From the NCBI GenBank assembly GCA_031257315.1, contig JAIROW010000022.1, forward strand, positions 1 to 32,127: a stretch of 32,127 bases of DNA, in the 5' to 3' direction. The notes beneath the pieces were generated by a model. It was not told the origin of the DNA. It did not search any database and saw only the letters and a program-made list of their open reading frames with translations. Each line of letters starts with the position of its first letter. Positions within the stretch are counted from its first letter, which is position 1. The stretch comes from Prevotellaceae bacterium. Its GTDB lineage: Bacteria; Bacteroidota; Bacteroidia; Bacteroidales; UBA932. The translations under genes and the position numbers were made by a program. This document shows, in pieces, positions 6,538-17,400 of this stretch.

Positions 6538-9500
6538 ATGAGTAGAATATTATGTTTATTGATGATACTGCTGTTTGCAGGCATCAATGCCGAAGCGCAG
6601 CAGAAAAAGACATTCGTCATGCAAGGCACGGTGGTCGATACAGCCGGACTGCCGATACCGAGCGTTACGGTTTATATCAAGGATAAGATAAGCATCGGAA
6701 CGATAACCGATTCGGATGGGAAATTCAGCATCAAAGCCAACCGCGGCGACATGCTCGTTTTCAACTTTATAAGTTACCAGCAGCAGGAGTTTCTGGTAAC
6801 GGAAGACAATCTGAACATGCGCGTCGTTATGCAGGAGGACGCTTCGCTGCTCGAAGAAGTGGTGGTTATCGGAATGGGCAGCCAGCGCAAAATCAGTTCG
6901 GTAGCAGCTGTAAGCACGGTCGATCCGGGATCATTGCAGGTTCCCTCGCCTTCGGTAGCCAACCTGCTGGGCGGCAAAATTGCAGGCGTCATTTCGATGC
7001 AGACCAGCGGCGAACCCGGTAAAAATATTTCGGAGTTTTGGGTGCGCGGCATCGGAACATTTGGCGCTTCCAGCGGAGCGCTGGTTCTGATTGACGGTCT
7101 CGAAGGCGACCTTAATTCGATAGACCCTGCCGACATCGAAAGTTTCTCGATACTCAAAGACGCATCGGCGACAGCCGTTTACGGTGTGCGTGGAGCCAAC
7201 GGGGTGGTGCTGGTCAATACAAAAAAGGGACTGGAAGGCAAGCTGCAAATCACGGGACGGGCAAACGTCTCGCTGTCGCAGCTCAAACGTATGCCCAAGT
7301 ACATACGGGCTTACGATTATGCCATGCTGGTGAACGAAGCGCTTGAAGTGCGCGGCGAAGACCCAAAATACAGTCCGGTCGAAATGGCAATTATTCGAGA
7401 TCAGCTTGACCCGGACATGTATCCCGACGTCAGCTGGCAGGACGAGGTCATGAACCCGTATTCGTGGAAACAGACCTACTATGCAAGCGCACGCGGAGGC
7501 GGCAATGTCAGCCGGTACTTTGTCAGTCTCGGAATGAGCGACGAAACCGCCGCCTACAAATACGAGAAAAACAACGTTGACGGTTCCAATGCAAGTTACA
7601 ATACATATAATTACCGCGTCAACGTCAATGTCAACGTTACAAAAACCACCGACATGTTTTTCGGTTCCGACGGACACCTTTCAATACGCAAAGAACCCGG
7701 TATGGCTAATACCGACTATATATGGAATGCCCAGTCGCAAATCACCCCACTGATGTTTCCCATACGCTACTCGACGGGACAGCTTCCGGCTGCCGGCAGC
7801 AACCAGGCTGGACTTGCCTCTCCATACGTGATGATTAACCATACAGGCAAGGCGCAGCACGAAGAATATCAGGGTAAAATGACGCTGGCGCTGAATCAGG
7901 ATCTGGCAATGTTTCTTGAAGGGCTGAAATTCAAGGCGCAGTTTGCATACGACATGTACAGCTATCACGACGAAAAGGACGCAAAACAGAAATCGCTGTG
8001 GAGGGCTGTTGAACGTAACAATCTGGGCGATATTATAATGCGTGAAATGGTGCAGGAATCGAAAAACAGATTTGAACAGCCAAACAATCAGTACCGCAAA
8101 TACCATTTTGAAAGCAACCTGAACTACGACAGGCTGTTCGGCAAACATCACCGCGTATCGGGACTGCTGTACTACTACCTTAGCGACCAGCAGAAAACGA
8201 AAGACATAAAAGACAGAATGACAGCCATTCCGGTGCGCTACCAGGGCGTGTCAAGCCGTCTTACATACAATTACGCCGACACATACATGATAGACGTCAA
8301 CTTCGGCTATACCGGCTCTGAAAATTTCAAACCCGGCAGCCAGTACGGTCTTTTCCCCTCGCTGGCGCTGGGCTGGGTTCCAACAAGCTACAAATGGGTT
8401 AAGGAAAAACTTCCTTTCCTTGATTTTCTGAAAATACGCGGTTCTTACGGCACTGTCGGCAACGACCGTATCGCCGGCGACAGACGTTTCCCATATCTGA
8501 CGCTGCTGAACTGGAAAAACGACTCGCATCTCTGGGGCAGCAGCTCAAACCGCGAAACCATTGACGAATCGATAGTTGGAGCCGACAATCTCGTGTGGGA
8601 AAAAGCGCTCAAAGCCGACCTCGGTATCGAAGGACGGCTGTTGAACAACCGACTGTCGTTTGTTGTGGACATATTCAGCGACACGCGCGACGGCATATTC
8701 CAGCCCCGCGTACAGGTTCCCGACTATGTTGGCGTTATTACAATGCCATACGGAAACGTCGGCAAAATGAAAAGCTACGGCTCGGACGGAAATATAGAGT
8801 TCAGGCAGGAAATAAACAAAAACATGTCGTTTACCCTGCGTGCAAACTATACATATTCAAAAAACATGGTGCAGAACTGGGAACAGATGTACGAAAAATA
8901 TCCATACCTCGAAAATACAGGCTACCCCAACGAATCGCTGCGCGGCTATCAGAGTCTCGGATTTTTCAAGGACGACGACGACATCAAGTACAGTCCGCGC
9001 CAGACATTCGGAGCGGTACGTCCGGGAGACATCAAATACAAGGACATAAACGGCGACGGCAAAGTTGACAGCGAAGACAAAGTACCGCTTTCGCGCAACA
9101 CATTCCCCGTGCTGATGTACGGTTTTGGCGGCGAATTTCACTACAAAAACTTCACTCTCGGTATTCTGCTTAAAGGAACAGGCAAAACCGACTATTTTCA
9201 TGTCGGACAGTGGGTTTCCAACGACGAGCCAAGCAACGGCATGGGCTATGTGCCTTTCCACGACGGCGAATCGGGCAACGTACTTGCAATAGTAGCCGAC
9301 CCGAAAAACCGCTGGATACCGCGCGACTATGCAATAGCGCATGGAATTGACCCAGCCCTTGCCGAAAACCCAAACGCCCGTTTTCCGCGTCTGCAATACG
9401 GACATAACAACAACAACTCGCAACTGTCGGATTTCTGGAAAGGCGACGCCCGCTATCTGCGTTTGCAGGAAATTACTCTCAGCTACAATCTCAAAAACGA

Positions 9501-9666
9501 TTTCCTGCGCAAAATGCACATCGCTTCGCTTGACCTGCAACTTGTAGGCAACAACCTGTTTGTTTTCGACAAGGTGAAAATCTTCGACCCCGAACAGGCG
9601 CAGAGAAACGGTCGCGTATATCCGATACCGGCTGTTTATACTTTTCAGATATATATAAACATGTAA
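6538..9666 (+). CDS. SusC-like TonB-dependent outer-membrane transporter
   Basis: A 1042-residue protein of normal SusC length. It has a signal peptide (about 1-20, ending AEAQQ), a carboxypeptidase-regulatory-like beta-sandwich (about 28-98, GTVVDTAGLPIPSVTVYIKD), the conserved EEVVVIG near the TonB box (106-112), a plug with VRGIGTFG and ILKDASATAVYGVRGANGVVLV, and a 22-strand-type barrel ending in an aromatic beta-strand (YTFQIYINM). It imports oligosaccharides or other ligands across the outer membrane using TonB energy, with the SusD partner acting as a lid. It has no N-terminal STN signalling domain, so it does not look like a sigma/anti-sigma transducer. susD begins 13 bp downstream. 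The substrate cannot be told. Confidence 0.96.
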   Translation: MSRILCLLMILLFAGINAEAQQKKTFVMQGTVVDTAGLPIPSVTVYIKDKISIGTITDSDGKFSIKANRGDMLVFNFISYQQQEFLVTEDNLNMRVVMQEDASLLEEVVVIGMGSQRKISSVAAVSTVDPGSLQVPSPSVANLLGGKIAGVISMQTSGEPGKNISEFWVRGIGTFGASSGALVLIDGLEGDLNSIDPADIESFSILKDASATAVYGVRGANGVVLVNTKKGLEGKLQITGRANVSLSQLKRMPKYIRAYDYAMLVNEALEVRGEDPKYSPVEMAIIRDQLDPDMYPDVSWQDEVMNPYSWKQTYYASARGGGNVSRYFVSLGMSDETAAYKYEKNNVDGSNASYNTYNYRVNVNVNVTKTTDMFFGSDGHLSIRKEPGMANTDYIWNAQSQITPLMFPIRYSTGQLPAAGSNQAGLASPYVMINHTGKAQHEEYQGKMTLALNQDLAMFLEGLKFKAQFAYDMYSYHDEKDAKQKSLWRAVERNNLGDIIMREMVQESKNRFEQPNNQYRKYHFESNLNYDRLFGKHHRVSGLLYYYLSDQQKTKDIKDRMTAIPVRYQGVSSRLTYNYADTYMIDVNFGYTGSENFKPGSQYGLFPSLALGWVPTSYKWVKEKLPFLDFLKIRGSYGTVGNDRIAGDRRFPYLTLLNWKNDSHLWGSSSNRETIDESIVGADNLVWEKALKADLGIEGRLLNNRLSFVVDIFSDTRDGIFQPRVQVPDYVGVITMPYGNVGKMKSYGSDGNIEFRQEINKNMSFTLRANYTYSKNMVQNWEQMYEKYPYLENTGYPNESLRGYQSLGFFKDDDDIKYSPRQTFGAVRPGDIKYKDINGDGKVDSEDKVPLSRNTFPVLMYGFGGEFHYKNFTLGILLKGTGKTDYFHVGQWVSNDEPSNGMGYVPFHDGESGNVLAIVADPKNRWIPRDYAIAHGIDPALAENPNARFPRLQYGHNNNNSQLSDFWKGDARYLRLQEITLSYNLKNDFLRKMHIASLDLQLVGNNLFVFDKVKIFDPEQAQRNGRVYPIPAVYTFQIYINM

Positions 9667-9679
9667 AAAATACGAAACA

Positions 9680-11695
9680 ATGAAAAAGATATTAAAATAT
9701 TCAGCAATTTTTATTCTGTTCGCAGCATTGCCGAGTTCGTGCCGCGACTTTCTCAATGTGGACGACCGTTTTGGCGACGAACTGAAACTCGACTCCGTAT
9801 TCCAGAGCGCCCGCTACCTCGAAGCCTACATGTGGGGCGCAGGGGCGCGTTTCTCCGACGAAGGCAACCTGTACGTAAGACCTGTAACGCCCGGACCGAT
9901 GGCTTCGGACGAGGGCTTTTCGATGCACAGCGTGCCGGGTATGTCGTATGTGCTGGGCGAAATCAGCGCCGACAATCTTGGAAACTTCGACCAGTGGGGC
10001 GAAATGTATAAAATCATTCGTAAGTGCAACACCATTATCAGCCATATCGACGAAGTGCCGGACATGGAAGAAGAAGACTATATCCGCATCATTTCATACA
10101 CTCGCTTTTTCCGCGCCTACGCATATTATCATCTGCTTATGAATTTCGGTCCCCCCATTCTGCTCGGCGACGAAGTGATGGAAACTAACGCTCAAATTCA
10201 GAACTACGACCGTCCGCGTTCAACCTACGACGAAGCGATGGAATATATCTGCACCGAATTTGAAACAGCTGCCGAAGGACTGCCCCTCGTCGTTCCGATT
10301 ATGGACTTCGGGCTGCCGACCAGAGGCGCCGCCTACGGACTGGTTGCCCGACTGCGCCTGATACACGCAAGCCCGCTGTATAACGGCGGCGCGGCAGCAC
10401 GTCTCTATTTCGGCAAATGGACGCGCAAAACCGACGGCAAATATTATGTAAATCAGCAGTATGACGAGCGACGCTGGGCTATTGCCGCCGCCGCTGCGCT
10501 CAGAGTTATGGAAATGAAAGGCATGGGAGGTCTGAAACTTTACGACCTCTATACCGTTCCCGCCGACGACAATACTGTGCCGCTGTCGGGCGAGGCGTTG
10601 ACCGTAGCGCTGAACATCGACCCTGCTTACAGTAACAGATTTCCCGACGGAGCAGCAGGCATTGACCATTATAAATCATATTCCGAAATTTTCAACGGTG
10701 AAGCGCCAATGACATTCTGCTCCGAATACGTGTGGGCGAGAGAATCGGGAGACATTACCAGAGCCACCCAGTATGCTTTCCCCTACACGCTGGGCGGCTT
10801 TAATGGACAGTGCGTTACTCAAAAAGTCGTTGACGCATACCTGATGGACGACGGGCGTACCAAAGAGGCTGCCCGCGCCGACAATTATTATCAGGAATCG
10901 GGCTTCACCTCGCAGACAAGATTCTTTTCCGGCTACCGGCTCAACAATATGGTATTCAACATGTACGCCAATCGCGAAATGCGTTTCTACGCATCTGTCG
11001 GTTTTAGCGGATGTATATGGAATACAGTCATGGCAAGCGGAACGCAGGGTATGCTGCAAATACCAGTCAGCTATGCCTACGATTCGCCCAACGGCAAGTT
11101 GGGTCCGACTAATCCAACCGACTATCCGATAACCGGATACGTTCTGCGTAAAGGTATTCACCCTGCCGACGTGTGGATTGAGGTTGCCGGCGCACGCCGT
11201 TCGCAGAAAGCGTTTTCGATTGTCCGGTACGCCGAAATTCTGCTTTCATACGCCGAAGCCATAAACAATCTCTCATCTTCGCATACGGTAGAAATGGACG
11301 GTCAGACTTATACTTTCACCCGCGACGTCAATGAAATCAAGCGCGGATTCAACCCCGTGCGATACCGCGCCGGACTGCCCGGACTGGGACAGTCGCAGTT
11401 AAACAACCGCGCCGAAGTTCAGAAACAGATTGAACGCGAGCGAATGGTCGAGTTCCTTTTCGAGAACCGTCGCTACTTCGACGTCCGCCGCTGGGGAATC
11501 TACGAAGACACTGAACGCGAACCTGTTATGGGTATGAATACCGAAGGTTCGGGAGCGTCGTACAATCAGCGCGTCGTTCCGAATACATCGCGCGTCGGTC
11601 GTCGCGCCGTTAACCGGAAAATGGTATTTCTGCCGCTGCCGCGAAACGAACTGAAACGTCTGCCGTCGCTCGACCAGAATCCGGGATGGGAATAG
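9680..11695 (+). CDS. SusD/RagB-like nutrient-binding outer-membrane lipoprotein
   Basis: A 671-residue lipoprotein, somewhat long for SusD. Its signal ends PSSC with Cys21, followed by RDFLNVDD, the usual SusD start. The TPR-like helical core shows the family stretch IIRKCNTIISHIDEVPDM, and YTRFFRAYAYYHLLMNFG is the typical helix of the RagB/SusD fold. The C-terminal part has the common VRYAEILLSYAEAIN and IERERMVEFLFENRRYFDVRRW blocks, then ends LDQNPGWE. It sits on the extracellular face of the SusC barrel and captures the ligand. The gene order susC-susD and the 13-bp gap support one transcript. Confidence 0.96.
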   Translation: MKKILKYSAIFILFAALPSSCRDFLNVDDRFGDELKLDSVFQSARYLEAYMWGAGARFSDEGNLYVRPVTPGPMASDEGFSMHSVPGMSYVLGEISADNLGNFDQWGEMYKIIRKCNTIISHIDEVPDMEEEDYIRIISYTRFFRAYAYYHLLMNFGPPILLGDEVMETNAQIQNYDRPRSTYDEAMEYICTEFETAAEGLPLVVPIMDFGLPTRGAAYGLVARLRLIHASPLYNGGAAARLYFGKWTRKTDGKYYVNQQYDERRWAIAAAAALRVMEMKGMGGLKLYDLYTVPADDNTVPLSGEALTVALNIDPAYSNRFPDGAAGIDHYKSYSEIFNGEAPMTFCSEYVWARESGDITRATQYAFPYTLGGFNGQCVTQKVVDAYLMDDGRTKEAARADNYYQESGFTSQTRFFSGYRLNNMVFNMYANREMRFYASVGFSGCIWNTVMASGTQGMLQIPVSYAYDSPNGKLGPTNPTDYPITGYVLRKGIHPADVWIEVAGARRSQKAFSIVRYAEILLSYAEAINNLSSSHTVEMDGQTYTFTRDVNEIKRGFNPVRYRAGLPGLGQSQLNNRAEVQKQIERERMVEFLFENRRYFDVRRWGIYEDTEREPVMGMNTEGSGASYNQRVVPNTSRVGRRAVNRKMVFLPLPRNELKRLPSLDQNPGWE

Positions 11696-11770
11696 TTATC
11701 AGACTTATGATTAATAATAATGGATATGAATTTTGATAAATTTATGAATTTAATAAAACAACAGATAATA

Positions 11771-14437
11771 ATGAATCAGACTGTTAAATATAAAACTGCG
11801 TTTTTTTTCGTATTGGCGATGCTCGGAATAACCTGTTCGTGCAACGACGACGACATCTATAAACAGGAACAGTACAAAAACGTTTTTATGGTGGTCAGCG
11901 ACGACGATATTTACAACGTTTTCAGCGAAGTGTTTCCACTCGGCGTAGCCGAATCTGACGGTTATGTCTCGGCTTCGGTTGGCGGCACAAACAGTACCGG
12001 CAAGGATATTAAAATAGACTTTGTAAGAGACGAAACTCTGCTTGGCGATTACAATATCGGCAATTTCGACGTCGATGCAAGCCGTTATGCAAGAGCTTTG
12101 CCCGAAGCCAACTACAAAATCGACGACTATTCGCTGACAATACCGGCAGGGCAGCGCGGCGGACGCATGAAAATAAGAGTAAAACCAAACGGTCTGTCGC
12201 CCGATTCGACTTACCTTATACCGTTGCGTATTCAGTCGTTTACAAACTACGAAGTCAACCCCGAAAAAAGCAGCGTCCTGTACCGCGTAAGAATAAAAAA
12301 CTGCTATGCCTCGCAGGACGTCAGCACAAGCTACGCCATGCGCGGATATGTCAGCGAAAACGGAGCGCCTTTCGTTAACGTTCAGGTCAGCAAAACGCTC
12401 ACTCCTGTCAGTGGAAACAGGGTTCGCATGATCGCCGGTCTCGAATCCGTCGAAGCAAACAACATGCTGGCTTCTATAAACGATAAAGCCATTGTACTGG
12501 AAATAACCGATTTTGGAGAAGTAAATCTTATCCCTCACAAAAATATTACAGTTGAAAAACTTTCGACCGACGACAATTTTCCCAATGTTTTCACCATTGA
12601 GGACGACGGTTACAGGACATACAAGACTTTCCTGCTGTATTACCGCTACATGCTGTCGGGCAGTAGTACATGGACGGAAGTAAAGGAAGAACTGCGATAC
12701 GAATACAGAGAAAAGGAACAGCCCGAAGACGAAACAGCCTGCTTTACCGGCGTTGCACGACCCAACATGCCAGCAGTTATCAAAAGCGTCAACAGTATTG
12801 GCGATGTAACTCTTGTTATATGGGAGCGCAAAAACGGCAAAGCCTGCGAACTGACTTACGTGAACTCCAGCGGACAGACCGTAACGGTTAATGCTCCGGT
12901 TGGCGAAAACGCTACAATTTTAATAGATTACAACGGCGACGCTTCCGACATGAGTTTTGTTACCGTTGCCGGCGATCTGCGTTCGTTGCCGCGACGGTTC
13001 AACGGCACGATAGAACAGAAACCCGCCACGACCGTAACCCAGATTACGCATTTCGGAAACGGAACATTAGTTGGGCTGAGCGACCGCAACGGCTTCGATT
13101 TCCGTATAGAATATCTGAATACCTCCGACCAGAGAGTCAGCATAGTTATTCCTGTCAGCAACAAGGAAACGGGCAACGATATTCGCGGACAAATTCTTAC
13201 AGATTTCAAATCCGACCTCAAATACTGGATGATAGTCAGCGGAGTTGAAATTAACGAAGGAACATATCAGGACGGCAATATAAAAGACGTGAGATATACC
13301 GTTAAAGCTGGCGAAATCAATGAAATCAAGATAGTTGACTTCGATTGCGGCGGCGAAGGCGTAAGTTATCATGATGACAATAAAAGCAACGATGGACCAA
13401 ACAACTACCGTGAAACTCTCGGCGAATTCAACTGCGGCGTTGACATAGAAGGAAGCACGCCTAATATCGGATATACATATAACGGCGAATGGGTTATGTT
13501 TACGCTGAACGTACAGGACGCAGGCAACTATGCTTTTGACCTCCTTGTTTCGGTAAACGATCCCAACGCCAGTTATTCGCTCGAAGTGAACGGAGAAGAA
13601 TTTCCCTCTTATTCTCTTGAAAATAACGGAGATTGGCAGTCTTACCGCTGGTATAACGGAACTAACAATATCGAAATGCCGGTATTGAACCTCAAACAGG
13701 GCATAAACACCATCAAGTTTAAAATGGTGGGCGGCGGCTTTAATATCCGCTCGTTCCGACTTGCCGTTCCGGAGCTGATGCCCCCTGCCGTTGCGCCGCT
13801 GGCTTTGCCGTCCATTACTCAAACCGCTCAGGGGCTTTGGCAGTTCAATGACGCAACGTCTGTCGGAAAAGCAACCGTCGTCGGGCAGGATTTGATTCCG
13901 GTCGGTCAGAAAGTTGAAATCAAGTCTAAAAGCGGTTACAAATATGCGTATGTCGGCAGAGGCAGCTATTTACGCTGCAATCATGGCTTTGCCGCAAGCG
14001 GAGGCGGTTCGCGCGTCAACGAATATACCCTGATGATAGACTTCTTTTTATTGCAGGTAACAGAACCAAAACTGTATTATTCGCTGCTGCAAACCAAGAC
14101 TGACAACAGCGACGACGGCGACCTGTTCATAAATCCCAGCGGCGCTTTCGGGGTTGGCAGTTATTATTCGGCTAACAACGTTGCAACAGCTAACGAATGG
14201 CAGCGCTATGTCTTTGTATTAAAGGTAAACAACAGCGGCGAAAAAATATTCCGTCAGTACCGCAACGGCGTACTGATTAAGGAAGACAACAGTCAGACGC
14301 TCGACAGCCGTTTTGCGCTCGAGCCTGCCGGAATGCTTATCTTTGCCGACGAAGACGGCGAAGATAACGGACTGTTTGTCAGCTCTGTGGCTGTATGGAA
14401 TCGCGCTCTTGACCCGTCAGAAATACCCGGACTGTAA
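11771..14437 (+). CDS. Modular surface lipoprotein: DUF1735, FnIII-like modules, CBM6, LamG-like
   Basis: The track starts at 11720, but ATG 11771 (MNQTVKYKTAFFFVLAM...) gives a direct lipoprotein signal ending TCSCNDDD, so 888 residues are more likely. Domains, counted from that start: DUF1735 (about 30-180, with YKIDDYSLTIPAGQ and TYLIPLRIQ); an FnIII/DUF4998-like module (about 333-400); a second such module starting ITHFGNGTL (about 425-510); a CBM6-type carbohydrate-binding module (about 520-665, FDCGGEGVSYHDDN and NGEWVMFTLNVQDAGNYAFDL); and a LamG-like sandwich (about 685-888). No catalytic domain is seen. By analogy with SusE/F-type proteins, it should bind the locus's glycan on the cell surface. 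The intermediate stretch, about 185-330, is unassigned. Confidence 0.85.
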   Translation: MNQTVKYKTAFFFVLAMLGITCSCNDDDIYKQEQYKNVFMVVSDDDIYNVFSEVFPLGVAESDGYVSASVGGTNSTGKDIKIDFVRDETLLGDYNIGNFDVDASRYARALPEANYKIDDYSLTIPAGQRGGRMKIRVKPNGLSPDSTYLIPLRIQSFTNYEVNPEKSSVLYRVRIKNCYASQDVSTSYAMRGYVSENGAPFVNVQVSKTLTPVSGNRVRMIAGLESVEANNMLASINDKAIVLEITDFGEVNLIPHKNITVEKLSTDDNFPNVFTIEDDGYRTYKTFLLYYRYMLSGSSTWTEVKEELRYEYREKEQPEDETACFTGVARPNMPAVIKSVNSIGDVTLVIWERKNGKACELTYVNSSGQTVTVNAPVGENATILIDYNGDASDMSFVTVAGDLRSLPRRFNGTIEQKPATTVTQITHFGNGTLVGLSDRNGFDFRIEYLNTSDQRVSIVIPVSNKETGNDIRGQILTDFKSDLKYWMIVSGVEINEGTYQDGNIKDVRYTVKAGEINEIKIVDFDCGGEGVSYHDDNKSNDGPNNYRETLGEFNCGVDIEGSTPNIGYTYNGEWVMFTLNVQDAGNYAFDLLVSVNDPNASYSLEVNGEEFPSYSLENNGDWQSYRWYNGTNNIEMPVLNLKQGINTIKFKMVGGGFNIRSFRLAVPELMPPAVAPLALPSITQTAQGLWQFNDATSVGKATVVGQDLIPVGQKVEIKSKSGYKYAYVGRGSYLRCNHGFAASGGGSRVNEYTLMIDFFLLQVTEPKLYYSLLQTKTDNSDDGDLFINPSGAFGVGSYYSANNVATANEWQRYVFVLKVNNSGEKIFRQYRNGVLIKEDNSQTLDSRFALEPAGMLIFADEDGEDNGLFVSSVAVWNRALDPSEIPGL

Positions 14438-14476
14438 AATGAATTTAAATATGATGATAGATAAAAGACAACAGAT

Positions 14477-17400
14477 ATGAAAAAGTTGGTTTATTTGATA
14501 CAGATACTGATTGCAGCAGCCATGACCTCAGGCTGCGCCGATCAGATAAGAAAAGATTCGATAGAGAATTTAATCTATACGGACAAAAACGCTCTGAAAA
14601 TGGTTTTCGGAGCAAAGATGCAGCTCGAAGCCAGTCCCTCCACCGCCGCCTTCCACTGGACGTCGGAAGATGCTTCGATAGTAACGGTCAGCAGTACCGG
14701 ATTAGTCGAAGCCGTAGGGCTTGGCGAAACAAATGTGATTATTTCTTCGGGCGACATGCGCAAACTGGTGCCGATTGAAGTAATCAACCGTTTACCTTCT
14801 GTAATTACCCGCTTCGGAAACGGAATACTGCTGCGCTGGAACGACAGTCCGGTAGCCTCGTTTGTCAAAACGGATTTGAAGTACGTCAGCCAGTCGGGAG
14901 AGCAGAAAACCGTATCTGCCATGCCTGCCGACGTCGAAACCTTTATTGCCGACTATGGCGGGGAACTGACCGGCGCAGGAGTATATAATCTCTCAACCGG
15001 CGCAAAAACTCTGGAGCCTGTCGAATATGCAGTCAACGACCTGTCGCTGACCATGACCGACAAAAGCAACAACATTGTCGAGGCGCGTAACTTCGACGCC
15101 GGCGGCGAAAACGCGGCTTGGAGCGACGCGGATACGCTAAACCGTACCGGCAACAGATATCGCGCAAATATCGGCGACCTTAACTGCGGCGTGGAAATCG
15201 GCGCGGGAGGCGACGTGCAGATGCAGGCTGGCGAATGGCTGCGATACACGTTCTGGGTCGAAACCGAAACCGAATATGTTTTCGACATTGAAGCGTCGGT
15301 ACTCGAACCGAGCGGAGCCGACTGCGCAATAAGCATCGACGGCGGCAGCGCTACCGCGTATCACCTCGACGCTGTCGGCAGCGAAGAATACTGTCTGTGG
15401 TACTATGCCTCGTACCCGCGACAGCCAAAGCAGCGCTTTCATTTTCAGCGCGGACGGCACGAAATGAAACTGTCGGTAACGGCAGGCAATGTCAACGTCA
15501 ACCGCATGAGTTTCCTGCCAAGAATCGAAATGGCTTCTCTTACGCCAGTGTTAAGCTATAATTTTACAGATGCGGGCGACTATGCCAAGCCGTCAACCGG
15601 TTCTGTGCGTCTCGAATTTTCGTACCCCGACAGCGTCAGGGCAGCGCCGTCGCCTCCACAGGGAGCAGCCGCAGTCCGCATTGTCAAGTCGAACCGCGTC
15701 AAAATCCATAACCCCGCGACAAATCCGCTCTACACTTATACAATGATGTGGGACGTAAGAATCGAATCCGCAAACATGAAATATGCACTGTTGCAGACAG
15801 GTATCGACAATACAAATAAAAATGACCTGATGATTGACAATGTCGGAAGTATTGGCATGGAAAACGACGGCAGCTCCGGCGAAGGAGGCAGATACGACGG
15901 CACTGCTCCGACTGTAATATCCGGAAAATGGACGCGCATATTCCTGACAGCCGATTTGTCAAACGTCGAAAATCCCGTTATAAAAGTCTATTGCGACGGA
16001 CTGTTTGCAAAACGCATTACGTTCAACGACGCAAGCCTCTCGCGCATGCAGCTTGGCGAACTGTTCTGGATATTTACCGACAGAGACGGCGGATATGAAA
16101 ACACGATAGACTGTGCCGGCTTCTCGTTCTGGAACTCATGCCTGACCGACGAGCAGATTGCAGCCATCGGAGCGTTGCCGCAGTCGAAATCCAAACGGAT
16201 AAAGACCGTTACCAACTTCGGAAACGGTACTCTTGTCAGCTGGGACGAAGACGGCAGGTCGGAACTGACATACACCAATACCGACAACCGCCGCGTTACA
16301 GTCGTTACGTATGAGCTTACAACAATTCTCCGCGATTTCAAAACAGGACTGAGCTACAAATCATTCTTCAACGGTCAAACCGTCGAACAGCAGTTTCCCG
16401 ACGATCAGATACGCGATTTGCGATATACTGTCAAACCCGACGAAACCTGTACCGTTGACATACGGAATTTCGACTGCGGAGGCGAAGGCGTCGCCTATCA
16501 CGACACCAACGAAACAATATTTGCACTTGACAACAATTGCGGCGGCAACTGCGACGGCGATATGACCAAAGGTTCGGACTATCGCAACGAAATAGGCGAC
16601 ATAGGCTGCGGAGTCGATATTAACGTCGATGGATACATCGGAGTTTTCTATGCAGGCGAATGGCTGCAATATACTGTCAGCGCAGAGCAGGAAGGCGACT
16701 ATTTCTTCGACATAAACCTGTCGATGTACTCGCTGCTGTACGGCGAAAAACGGTTCGTCTGCGGGGTCAGCTGCAATAACGGCGAAGGAGGCGCGTTTTC
16801 CACCGAAATAACAGATAATGGCTCGGCAACCGCTTTCCGCTGGTATCACAAAGAAAACAGTATCAGACATCCACTGCTTCACCTGAAACGCGGCGCCAAC
16901 GTTATCCGAATAACTATCCTGTCGGGCGAATACAGCGACCACAGGTACGGCAACCTTAGCATCAAGGACTTCAGTTTGAGACACAAGGATCTGTACCTGC
17001 CGCAGGGCATACAGACGTCAACGCTGTATGGCAACGGGCTGAGAATTACGTTCGCAGACCAGTGGCTTTACGATTACGAACTGTCGTACATCGACCAGAA
17101 CAATCGCCAGCGCTCGCTGCTGGTAAACGAAGCCGCTCTAATGATTACCGATTATAAGTCAGGACTGGGATACATTACCCGTTCCGGCGGCGAACTGATT
17201 CCCAATCCGACTACCGTTTCCGTTACCGACATCAGCGCTACCGTTAAAAAGTCAGAACCCTGCATAATAAGGTTTATTGACTTTGACTACGGCGGCGAAG
17301 GCATCTCATTCCACGACAACGACGCAACAAACAGCGGCAGAGATACGTACCGCGCCGATATTGGAGATTTTACAAGCAGCGCCGTTGACATAGACGGCAG

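Noticed and set aside
8857-9756. 299-aa minus-strand ORF inside susC
   Set aside because: It is a shadow of the strongly coding SusC frame, as are the other long antisense ORFs over 5.2-17.7 kb.
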